The notes below the pieces were generated by a model that did not search any database, was not told the DNA's origin, and worked only from the letters and a program-made list of their open reading frames with translations. DNA of 64,000 nt. Origin: Dama dama. Its lineage: Eukaryota; Chordata; Mammalia; Artiodactyla; Cervidae. The DNA lies in assembly GCF_033118175.1 (NCBI RefSeq), contig NC_083698.1:72013001-72077000 (forward strand). The letters run 5' to 3'. The position numbers were made by a program, and so were the translations under genes. This document shows positions 55,880 through 64,000 of the stretch, one piece after another; position 1 is the first letter of the stretch, and each line of letters opens with the position of its first letter.

Positions 55880-56220
55880 TATAAATTCAATAAATATTTA
55901 TAGGTTGACTAGGATTGTTTTTGTGCTAAAGATTCAGAGATATAATCAGGTTACTATTTTCAAGAGCGTGTGGGCCCATGAGTGATGAGGTAATGGAAAC
56001 AGATCAAAAGCCCAGAGGTAAGAGCTCCACTGACTTTCCCAAGCTGCAGGTGCTGGCCCGGAGTGAGGAGGTGATGACATTTGGGGTGGGACAAGGGGAG
56101 AATGCCTACCCAGAGCAAGTGTGCCCACAGAGGCATGGGTATGCAGGCTGTGCCCAGCCACCTTACAGCGTCAGACCACAAGTCAGAAAGGTGAGGGAGG
56201 GTGGAGCAGGCAGGTGGGCC
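55880..56220 (-). repeat. L2 LINE, antisense
   Basis: AATTCAATAAATATTTATAG, then TGTTTTTGTGCTAAAGATTC, then GAGGTGATGACATTTGGGGT and CCTACCCAGAGCAAGTGTGC follow the reverse complement of the L2 3' region over about 340 bases. Confidence 0.55.
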
Positions 56221-56654
56221 AAGGTCAGGAAATAAACTTTCCTTTTTTTTCTAGATTTCTCAACGACATTTCAATACCCTAGTGTGGCACAGACCCAGAG
56301 ACAGGACTGGGATGGGATCAAACCTTGTACACAGGGGATTGCATGGGCCTGTGGACCTGTGTTATAGACACCCAGAGTGAATGGATGTCACTGCTGAAAA
56401 TATACCAATGTGTCCAGAGGCTCCACCGGATGGGAAGACTGGCCACTGCCTTGCTGGACTCAGAACCATCCTCCCACTCTAGATAAACCTGGATGGTAGT
56501 GCAAGAGATCATGGGCACCCAGCATGTTGGGGAGAGCCTGATGGCTCTCAAAGTAGCCCTGGAGCAGCAGTGTGGGCGTCTTTAGGGACTGAGAGGAATG
56601 CAATGCATATTCCCAGGGCCGGCCTAGCCTTCTGTCTGGGGAAGCTCTGCTCTC
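56221..56654. other. Unassigned GC-moderate DNA
   Basis: Open on the minus strand for 132 codons (56858-56460) without any recognisable domain, and overlapping a probable MER fragment; not called as a gene. Confidence 0.4.
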
Positions 56655-56803
56655 CTTCCCCCAGCCCTGCATGTCATAAGAATCCACAAGGTGCTTGGAA
56701 ACTAGCCTGCAGAGGAAGAGCCACCTTGGGCCCCCTTCACCCCAGGAAATACCTCCCATCAGGTCAGGCAGTAAGCCTGGAGTGGAGAGTAACTGAGAAC
56801 CAC
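56655..56803 (+). mobile_element. Probable hAT-Charlie MITE (MER5/MER20-like)
   Basis: CATAAGAATCCACAAGGTGC, CACCTTGGGCCCCCTTCACC, GGTCAGGCAGTAAGCCTGGA and the terminus CTGAGAACCACTGATG follow the order of these short hAT elements. Diverged, left terminus not clear. Confidence 0.5.
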
Positions 56804-56865
56804 TGATGGGCTGAGGCCTTCCTGCAGAAACCTTCAGACCAGCTGGGACAGGATCCACAACCCTG

Positions 56866-57150
56866 TCTGTAACTTTGGGTCAGCTGCTTAGTCTTTGAAA
56901 GCCTTCTTTAGCTCTTCTTTAAAATGGTGACCATATTAACAAAGTTTCATAAGAGTACAGTGCCTCAGTCCTGGAGGAGGACAGGGAAACCCTCTCCAGT
57001 ATTCTTGCCTGGAGAATCCCCATGGATGGAGGAGCCTGGCGGGCTACACACCGTGGGGTCTCAGAGAGTTGGGCACAATTGAGCAGCTAAGCACAGCGCC
57101 TCAGTGCCTCAGTGCATGACAGATACCCAGTGAGTGTTTAGGATTCAGAA
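56866..57150 (+). repeat. MIR SINE, split by BovA
   Basis: The left piece (CTTTGGGTCAGCTGCTTAGT, CTTTAAAATGGTGACCATAT, TACAGTGCCTCAG) and the right piece (GTGCATGACAGATACCCAGT, GAGTGTTTAGGATTC) are consecutive parts of MIR, separated by the BovA at 56971-57092. Confidence 0.6.
56971..57092 (+). repeat. 5'-truncated BovA inside MIR
   Basis: TGGAGGAGGACAGGGAAACC, TCCAGTATTCTTGCCTGGAG and AGTTGGGCACAATTGAGCAG. The flanks ACAGTGCCTCAGT (56958-56970) and ACAGCGCCTCAGT (57093-57105) are a 13-bp target-site duplication with one mismatch. Confidence 0.92.
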
Positions 57151-57984
57151 ATGTTAAACATTAATGTCATCCCCACATCAGGGCACTATGTACCCAGTGA
57201 TCTGCAGGCCAGACTGTGGAGTCATAGGAGACCAGAGAGAAGCAGTGTAGCCTTCTCTCCAGGGACATCTTTAAGCAGGAAACAAGTAAAGGGGGTTGGA
57301 GGAAGAAAGAATAAAGGGCACCGACCAGAGTGCAGGAGGGCGCTGGGCGGCGGCTGCTTCTGCAGAACTGACCATCTTCCATGCCTCTCCTCCTGTCCTC
57401 ACCACTGGCCTTGAGGTGTAGTTTGCAGACTAAGCTCTTAAAACATGTTTTGTGGGAAAGTTAGCTAATACTTCCACCTGATACTAACAGTACTGGCCAC
57501 TAAGTCTACTGATTACTCACACTGTACCCTGTCTACCTTCGAGAAGTTGCCAAATGTTAGGTAGAACAAGAGAAAAGAAAGCAGAGTCCCTTTTACGAAT
57601 GTAACTGGAGACTAGGTTTTGGAGATTAAAAGAATAAGTATTTCTTGTGTATGAGTTCCTAATCCCCTTCAAAACATGGTGTTAAGCTGTACTTTGCCAA
57701 ACTTTCTGCATAGATCTAAATAGCATGAATTTTTTTTCAGAAATGATGCAGAGTTGGAAAAAGAGTGGGGATCTCATGGCCAGAATGCTCCTCTGCAAGT
57801 CTTTTTCATCAACATTTTTGGTATAAAGATAAAAAGGTTTTATTTATTGGAATTCAGAATTTTTAAGTGGGAAAAAAATTATCCTAATTCTCAAACAAAA
57901 CCATTAATATTTGTTTTTATTTTCCTATTTGTTGTTCTTTATTTCAAATGTTTTATTAATACCATAAATGTCATGGTATTATCT
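57151..57984. other. Unassigned DNA
   Basis: About 830 bases with no repeat or gene recognised. Confidence 0.4.
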
Positions 57985-58188
57985 TGTGTCAGTCACTCAG
58001 TCGTGTCTGACTCTTTGCGACCCCACAGACTGCAGCCTGCCAGGCTCCTCTGTCCATGGGATTCTCCAGGCAAGAATACTGGAGTGGGTTGCCATTCCCT
58101 TCTCCAGGCGGTCTTCCCAAACCAGGGATCAAAGCCAAGTGTTCTGTACTGAAGGCAGATTCTTTACCGTCTGAGCCACCAGGGAAGG
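57985..58188 (-). repeat. Bov-tA SINE
   Basis: Plus strand: CAGTCACTCAGTCGTGTCTG, ACTGCAGCCTGCCAGGCTCC, GCAAGAATACTGGAGTGGGT, GCAGATTCTTTACCGTCTGA and GCCACCAGGGAAGG. Well preserved, minus strand. Confidence 0.96.
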
Positions 58189-58917
58189 ATATATGTCATA
58201 ATAAACTCTAAATACGTGGCCAGATAGGCTTATTTCAATGCACTTACAGTGACTAAGGATGGGACTTTGCAAAGACTCTAGGGAGAACATGAAGGACACT
58301 TACTGGGAGTGGTCGACATCTCTCAACCACTTGATTTTTGTTTGTTATCCATTCACCGAGAAGTTGCTTATTAAAATAGGTATTACAAATTTAGCTTCAG
58401 GACAGTATTTCCTTTATATTTCCTATATGTCAAATGTTATTTTGCATGCACATCACAGATTTCTATTCCTGAAGTTACATTTTCTAAGTCAAAAAAGCAA
58501 GGCTGTTGGTGTCTTTTTGCCTGTTGGCAAAAGTGTCACCTACATTTTCAAACGATTAACTTTCCAGGTGAGTTAGTCTGCTTAGATTTCCATACAGTGA
58601 GAAGGGGGGCAGGCTCCCACCAGCCTTTCCTAAGCACACAGATCCTAAAGGGATTTGACCTTACAATCGAAGACATTCAGGGGGAGAAATCTCACCCAGG
58701 TTTTAGGATACAGAAGCCTGGCAAAGGAGCAGCGCCCACCCTGCCCTGTAGCACACAGGAAGCCAAACTTGCCTTTCTCTGTCACTTTCTGTGTCTCCCT
58801 GGCCCTCTTCGGTATGAAGCTCCCAACATAAGGTTGAGAGACCAGAGACAATCTGTCTGAAGGTGATGCTCTGGGTTCTTGTTTCAGCTCATACTATAAC
58901 GGAGTCTATTTAGCTCC
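58189..58917. other. Unassigned DNA
   Basis: About 730 bases. The 105-codon plus frame at 58259-58576 and the 87-codon frame at 58597-58860 have no domain; no repeat named. Confidence 0.4.
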
Positions 58918-59314
58918 ATGTTTCATATGTTTGTGCTTTTCCCTGGTACTTTTCTGTTTAAAACGGCCCCCAAGCACAATGCTGAGGCTATGCCTCAGAG
59001 CAAGAGGCTGTGATATGCCTTATGGAGAAGATTCATGTGTTAGATGAGCCTCATTCATGCATGAATTTCAGTGCCATAGCTCAGCAGTTTAATGCTAGTG
59101 AACTCACAATATGTGTTCATTAAGGGGTCTTTAGACAGAAACACAAATAAAACAAGGTTGTATTGTAATCTGTTTATGAACATGTTGTGAGTAGAAACTT
59201 GCAGGAAATTAATCTTGTATTTTCCCAGCAACAATGGCTTCATATTCCCTAATTCAGTGTTCATGGAGACTTCATAGAACACAACTATCAAAAATAATGA
59301 GAGTCAACTGTGTC
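58918..59314 (+). mobile_element. Tigger1-type (pogo/Tc1-mariner) DNA transposon fragment
   Basis: CCCCCAAGCACAATGCTGAG, GGCTGTGATATGCCTTATGG, TTAAGGGGTCTTTAGACAGA, TTCAGTGTTCATGGAGACTT and the terminal AATAATGAGAGTCAACTGTG match Tigger1 in order. The stretch near 59010-59110 encodes remnants of the pogo-type transposase N-terminal helix-turn-helix (LMEKIHVLD). The middle is deleted and the frame broken; a fossil. Confidence 0.85.
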
Positions 59315-59599
59315 TTAAAATTTCCATGTTGAAATATGGGTTCTGGCAAAACTCTTTCTTATATTTTAACATTTGAGCTTTTTGTGTCAATATTACTATA
59401 TATTTAATTTCCCATTAGACATTCTTTCTGATAAATTTATACCCCCAAAAGCTGAGATTTGATTTTCTCATCTCTTTCTTTATTCTGTTGGTTCTTTTGA
59501 TTCCATTTTCAAAACTCTAATATTGTTTCATCAAACTGTTTCCTTTTATGTCTTCAACAAAATCCCCTCTACTTTCAAAACACAAAAGTGGATTAGTGT
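59315..59599. other. Unassigned AT-rich DNA
   Basis: Nothing recognised. Confidence 0.4.
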
Positions 59600-59960
59600 A
59601 CTAGTCAGAAAGTGTTAAGTTTTGCTGTAGAATTGTAGAACTCCCAGATCTCAGTTGGGTTTTTTTCCCTTTATACTACATCCTATCTCAGATCAGCTGG
59701 GAGTTTATGCTACGTCATTCCCGCTCAGAGATGAAAACAGCAGGGGGCCCCTTCCACTCAGTGGGTGTGTCACTGTTAGTGCAGCAGAGAGGCAGTGAAT
59801 CCAGAATATATCATTGCCTCTTAAATTTCTTTCATCAAAGCAATTCATGGGGGCACTAGCTCATCTAACTTTACAGAAGCAGGAAACCATCTGACCATGT
59901 GTCTGGAAGAGCAATCTCAGCATCAGTGATTGCAGGCTTATTCTTTGTACACATGAAATA
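59600..59960. repeat. Old mammal-wide repeat, family not named
   Basis: GTAGAACTCCCAGATCTCAG, CATCCTATCTCAGATCAGCT, GTTTATGCTACGTCATTCCC and TTGCCTCTTAAATTTCTTTC resemble a common old repeat I cannot name. Confidence 0.35.
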
Positions 59961-60614
59961 CATCCACCCTCTCTCCAGGTAAACTTAATTAAATTATTAA
60001 TAATTAACTAAATCCAGTACAATCCAGTATAATCCCCAAAGGCCAGAATTGCTGGGGAAAGAGGTGAAATAAAGTGAACATTGATATACTAGGGGTTTTT
60101 CCCTAGATCCCAGTATTAAAACCATTCATGATGACATCTATCAGATGAATTCTGACTGATTTTCATCTCCAAAATCAGATTTCATGAATAGAAACCATTT
60201 TGCCAGTGTTTTAACAGTGCAGGACACATAATTGCCAACCTAACATGCTTTCAAAACTCCTCAACTTTTCAAGCCCCTTTGTCTCTGAGAGCCATCCTTG
60301 CATTCTGACCATTTTATAGGGTGTGACCATGTGCATCTTGGACAGTTCTGTCATTTTACCATTTTGCATCTTCACACCTTCTCGTGGAGCACTCAGCCTC
60401 TCCAGAAATCTTGTTGCATGAGTTTTGTAAATTTCAGCAATTGTGTTGGAGTCAGACTGCTTGGGTCACACAGACCCAATCCCATTATGAAACAGATCAC
60501 CTCTAGTTCCTCAGACCCCACAAGCCCCCACACATCCATGTTCTAGGGAGAAATGTTTCACCAACTCAAGTTGTGAAGTTTCCCCAGTTGAATAAAATAC
60601 ACATTTAACTAGGT
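59961..60614. other. Unassigned DNA
   Basis: About 650 bases; no gene or repeat recognised. Confidence 0.4.
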
Positions 60615-60622
60615 CATAGCCA

Positions 60623-60624
<2 letters not shown>

Positions 60625-60668
<44 letters not shown>

Positions 60669-60909
60669 CGCACGCTCAGTCACTCAGTCATGTTTGACTC
60701 TTTGCAACCCCATGGACTGTAGCCCTCCAGGCACCTCTGTCCATGGAATTTGCCAAGCAGGAATACTGGAGTGGATTGCCACTTCCTATGTTAGGGGATC
60801 TTCCTGACCTAGGGCTCAAGCCCTGACCTACATCAGGTCAGAGATTGAACCCACATCTCTCCTGCATTGGCAGGCAGATTCTTTACCACAGGTGCCACCT
60901 GGGAAGCCC
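60625..60909 (-). repeat. Bov-tA SINE with an expanded (TG)n(CG)n tail
   Basis: 60625-60673 is (TG)~19 followed by (CG)5, then the SINE body (CACTCAGTCATGTTTGACTC ... GGCAGATTCTTTACCACAGG, GCCACCTGGGAAGCCC). The target-site duplication CATAGCCATC is perfect at 60615-60624 and 60910-60919, placing the microsatellite inside the insertion at the SINE 3' tail. A local duplication (CCTGACCTAGGGCTCAAGCC then CTGACCTACATCAGGTCAG) interrupts the B-box region. Confidence 0.95.
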
Positions 60910-60944
60910 CATAGCCATCCAAAATAAGCTTAAAGTACTCTCTG

Positions 60945-61080
60945 GAACTAAAATAAGGTCCAGATTCCTTGGTTACATATTCCAATCTCTTGATAATCTT
61001 GTCCCTGGTTAGTTTTCTGTTCTCATTTTCTACTTGTGACAACATACATCTTCTTGTGGGGTCACACTACACTCTTTATG
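60945..61080 (+). repeat. Probable L2 fragment
   Basis: AAATAAGGTCCAGATTCCTT, TTGATAATCTTGTCCCTGGT and GGGGTCACACTACACTCTTT resemble L2 coding sequence (AAAGTCCAAACTCCTTAGC ... ATGATCTGGCCCC). Confidence 0.4.
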
Positions 61081-61134
61081 TTTTTTATATTTTGGACTAA
61101 ACTTAGGCTTGGTTTCCCTTTTTCTGACAGGAGT

Positions 61135-61335
61135 CATTTGTTTATTATTGATTAATTCACTCGATCTTTCATTCCTTTATGCATGTATTCACCCATTCGC
61201 CTAAACTCGATTTATTCTGCTATTTGACTAATTTTGTGCTCAAAGCGGAGAACACTGATATATAAACGAGATATGGTCCATTATGCCAAGAATATATATA
61301 ATCTTGGGAAAGAATTTTACAACTAGTAAGAAAAA
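61135..61335 (-). repeat. Probable L2 3' part, antisense
   Basis: CATTCCTTTATGCATGTATT, then TTTGTGCTCAAAGCGGAGAA and CACTGATATATAAACGAGAT resemble the reverse complement of the L2 terminus. Confidence 0.42.
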
Positions 61336-61602
61336 GTTAAACTGCATAAATAACAAAATATATTCCCAAATGTCTGTCAGGGCCAACGCAAATCAGTGTC
61401 TTTCATTTTGTCTTCTCTGACCACCCAAGGCTTGGAAAGCGTTGTTTTATTTAAGATTAATTATTTCAATCCATGGCTTTCTGTGCCATGTGATTATAGA
61501 ACCCTTGGTGACTATAAAATCTTTCTGTATGAACTAGCATTTATTAGACTCTGAACAAATATCAGTGGAATAAATGAATGCTTGTTGCAGGATTCCTTCA
61601 AT
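61336..61602. other. Unassigned DNA
   Basis: Possibly an L2-like end at 61545-61580 (GAACAAATATCAGTGGAATA, AATGAATG); otherwise nothing recognised. Confidence 0.35.
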
Positions 61603-61781
61603 CAGTGATTCTTGAGCTTGAGCAAGCATCAGACTCATTTGAGGGCTTGTTAAATCACAGATGGCTGGGTCCCTCCCAGAGTTTCTGACTCAGTAGGTCT
61701 GGAATAGAGCCTGAGAATTTGCATTTTTAACAAGTTCTCAGGTGATGCTTTGGTCTAGGGATACTATTCTGAGAACCAGTG
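61603..61781 (+). mobile_element. MER5A (hAT-Charlie MITE)
   Basis: Full-length, about 179 bp: left terminus CAGTGATTCTTGAGC, then GGGCTTGTTAAATCACAGAT, CAGAGTTTCTGACTCAGTAG, CCTGAGAATTTGCATTTTTA, AACAAGTTCTCAGGTGATGC and right terminus GAGAACCAGTG, the inverted complement of the left. The 8-bp target duplication is no longer recognisable. Confidence 0.88.
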
Positions 61782-62264
61782 TGATAATGACCTTGGACAG
61801 ACAGTCAACACCTGCCAAACCATGCTCCTATCTATGTCCTTTAGTGTATACTAGTGGCTTACCCCACATATCTCATATCATAATAGAGCTCATTTCCTGA
61901 GCTCTGTAGGTCCAGCTTTCCTTGTTTGCTAAATATCTGATCTTTACATCACTGTGGGCTGTGCACCAGGATACAATGACAATAAGAAGCTTGCCAGTCT
62001 TCGGGCAGCTCAGGAATCAGTGCATGGAACAGACACACCCACGGTGAACCGTGATGAGATGCAACAGCAGTGTTGATTCAGGATGCCTGGATGCTGAGTA
62101 CTAACACTTCTAAGGCTGATGGGATACAGATGGATGAACGCAAAAGGGATTAAGACATAAACACAGATATACTATTGCTCTTTAATTCCACAAATATTTC
62201 CACAGCATCTGATCTGTACATACTACTTTGCTAAGCATTGCAAATTTTTGAAAAGTAGTAAGCC
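61782..62264. other. Unassigned DNA with L2-like patches
   Basis: 61955-62110 and 62165-62240 (CCACAAATATTTCCACAGCA, TTTGCTAAGCATTGCA) look like antisense L2 remnants, too weak to call separately. Confidence 0.35.
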
Positions 62265-62412
62265 TCACTAGATAGCATCATTGACTCAATGAACAGGAAT
62301 TTTAGCAGACTCCACGAGTGGAAGACAAAGGAGGACAGAGGAGACTGATGTGCTATATTCCATGGAGTCCTGAAGAGACGACCATGACTTAGCAACTGAA
62401 CAACAACAACAA
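62265..62412 (+). mobile_element. BovB 3' terminus, sense
   Basis: ATAGCATCATTGACTCAATG, AACAGGAATTTTAGCAGACT, GACCATGACTTAGCAACTGA and the AACAACAACAACAA tail match the last ~150 bases of a BovB variant. Heavily 5' truncated. Confidence 0.85.
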
Positions 62413-63654
62413 GCCAAATTCCCATCCCAACAGAATTCATGAAGCCCCAGTGAATGATTTCACTCCAGTTTGGTGAATGCTACAATTGACATAAGCACTG
62501 TGAACTAAAAAAGCCAAACCTTGGGGTCCAGACAGAGTCCTGGAACCCCTGTTGGCATCTCCCCTGTTGCTGATGTGCTGTGTTCCCCATCATCTGGGCT
62601 AACTGGCAGTGATGTGGGGTTGAGCACCCCTGTTGGCACCTGCTCTTGCTCTTCCTGATGCTTCTCCCAGTGACCTTGCATGTGTGTGTGTCCCTCTCTC
62701 CCTAGTGAGGAACGTGAGCAGAGCTCACTTTCTATTCACTGATGAGGCACTTCTATCTTCTTACAGTCCTCTCACAGGGTTGGGATAAATCCTCTCCTGA
62801 AAGGGTCAGCAAAAGCCCTGGGTTAGGCTGTGTCATTATCTCATTTCTTGTTAGAGTTTCTGACCCTGATATTCTGAGAACTTCCTCAAGGGGCTCAGGA
62901 ATTCCTCACCATTCTTCCTCTTGCATCTCCTCTGTTCTTGTGCAAATCAGATGTGGTGCCTGCAGACTGAGGCTGCATGGTTTCTGAGGGTGGATCTAGA
63001 TTCCCACATAATCCTCCAGTTCTCAGAGCTCTCCATCCCATGCTCTCCATCAAGAGCAAATATTTATTCTATCAAGGAAAGAGTAAGATCGTATCAGAGA
63101 TATTTAATATTTGCTGGTAAATGTGTTAATTTTCCTCCTCTATATGTCAGTAGGCTTTCCAGTCTTGAAATCCATCATGTTACTTCTCAAAGCAACGCCT
63201 CATAACCCTCACTTGCATTCTCAGAACATCTAAGATATTTCCAGTGACTGTTGCCACTCCGAATAAATATTCCAGATGGGCACTGATTGTCCTGGGAGGA
63301 ATTCTGTTTTCCACTGTGTAGACTTTGCCTGTTGACTTACTCCCATCTGTCTGCTTGTCTGTTTGCCTTAATTATCTTTCCTTCATGGTTACACGCAACA
63401 TTACATGGTCAGTTGACACTCCATCTGTCAACTTTTGCCTTCACGAATATCCTGAAGTTTTGCAATATATGTATGCCAGAAGTTCTGGTTTGCCTTGCTA
63501 ACACGAACATTTATGAGAGCTATTTTTACTAGGATATTGAGCAATGTGCTACCTATATTTGTGACACTGATTCAATGAGGATTTCCAGTCATTATTTAAA
63601 TCAATGCAAAGCCAAACTTCAACCATGACCAAATTCACTCAAAATAAGCAAAAA
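62413..63654. other. Unassigned DNA
   Basis: About 1.24 kb. CCCCTGTTGGCA occurs twice (near 62546 and 62627) in a short imperfect repeat; otherwise no repeat or gene recognised. Confidence 0.4.
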
Positions 63655-63655
63655 A

Positions 63656-63681
63656 TTAATTTAATTTAATTTAATTTAATT
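63656..63681. repeat. (TTTAA)n pentanucleotide repeat
   Basis: About five TTTAA units. Confidence 0.9.
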
Positions 63682-63735
63682 CTATTTCATTTTTAATCTC
63701 TTCAGAAAGAGACAACAACCATAACAATTCCTAAA

Positions 63736-63754
63736 GTGTGTGTGTGTGTGTGTG
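63736..63754. repeat. (TG)n microsatellite
   Basis: About nine TG units followed by GAGAAGGCAGTGG. Confidence 0.9.
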
Positions 63755-63857
63755 AGAAGGCAGTGGAATTCAGGAGAAGGGGAAGCACTGAATTCGAAAG
63801 GCCGTGAGTTTTGGTCCTACCCTATGACTCTGAGCACACTCTTCACCAGGACTTTGA

Positions 63858-64000
63858 GTTGTTGTTCAGTCACTAAGTTATATCCAACTATTTGCGACCC
63901 TGTGGACTACAGTATGCCATGCTTCCCTGTCCTTCACCATCTGCTGGAGTTTGCTCAAACTTATGCCCATTGAGTCACTGATGCCATCCAACTATCTCAT
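63858..64000 (-). mobile_element. BovB 3' end, antisense, runs off the window
   Basis: GTTGTTGTTCAGTCACTAAG, ACCATCTGCTGGAGTTTGCT, CATTGAGTCACTGATGCCAT and CCAACTATCTCAT are the reverse complement of a BovB 3' terminus. Its remaining length lies beyond 64000. Confidence 0.93.

Noticed and set aside
56460..56858. 132-codon minus-strand open frame
   Set aside because: No domain, proline/glycine/serine-rich composition typical of GC-moderate non-coding DNA, and overlap with a probable hAT MITE.
1..64000. CRISPR array, prokaryotic operon or phage-like system
   Set aside because: The whole window is mammalian repeat-rich nuclear DNA. The regularly recurring motifs (for example CACTCCAGTATTCTTGCCTG) are dispersed Bov-tA/BovA copies, not arrays.

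Overview
This is a 64-kb stretch of nuclear DNA from a ruminant, almost certainly a bovid (cattle, sheep, goat or a close relative; I cannot choose between them). The evidence is the repeat content: BovB (RTE) LINEs, tRNA-Glu-derived Bov-tA/BovA SINEs, a BOVA2 dimer, a CHR-2-type cetartiodactyl SINE and bovine-type L1 3' ends, on a background of mammal-wide MIR, L2, MaLR LTR, hAT-Charlie, Tigger and older L1 fragments. I find no protein-coding exon, RNA gene or CpG island that I can support. Every long open frame is either a decayed LINE reverse transcriptase or endonuclease, or an unconvincing frame in non-repeat DNA. The window reads as intergenic or deep intronic.

Layout. 0-8 kb: a Bov-tA, a mariner MITE, a MaLR LTR, an L2 fragment, a 2-kb old L1 carrying two Bov-tA insertions, a MIR, a BovB fragment and an inverted L1 mosaic. 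8-19 kb: mostly unassigned DNA with scattered SINEs, a CHR-2 element, a 46-bp L1 insertion and L1M pieces. 19-26 kb: a BovB-rich block in which an internally deleted BovB splits an old hAT transposon, and two BovB copies lie tail to tail as a roughly 1-kb inverted repeat whose arms share non-consensus sequence. 26-35 kb: GC-moderate unassigned DNA with L2, MIR and LTR fragments. 35-40 kb: a nested L1/SINE/BovB complex and an A-rich decayed L1. 40.5-42.8 kb: the largest BovB (2.24 kb, 12-bp target-site duplication). 43-53 kb: BovB, MIRs, a young 5'-truncated L1 with a double A-tail, and a second L1 with a nested SINE. 53-64 kb: L2 and MIR remnants, Tigger1, MER5A, several Bov-tA copies and BovB ends.

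Nothing here works together as a pathway. The biology is the record of L1 and BovB retrotransposition, SINE insertion dependent on LINE machinery, and later decay. The points most worth checking are the inverted BovB pair (possible local gene conversion), a perfect E-box/M-box hairpin at 49.1 kb, the 46-bp L1 insertion at 13.9 kb, and the possible 3' transduction at 48.5 kb. Family names were assigned by eye from remembered consensus sequences. Boundaries are good to a few bases where I cite a target-site duplication, and to about 10-40 bases otherwise.
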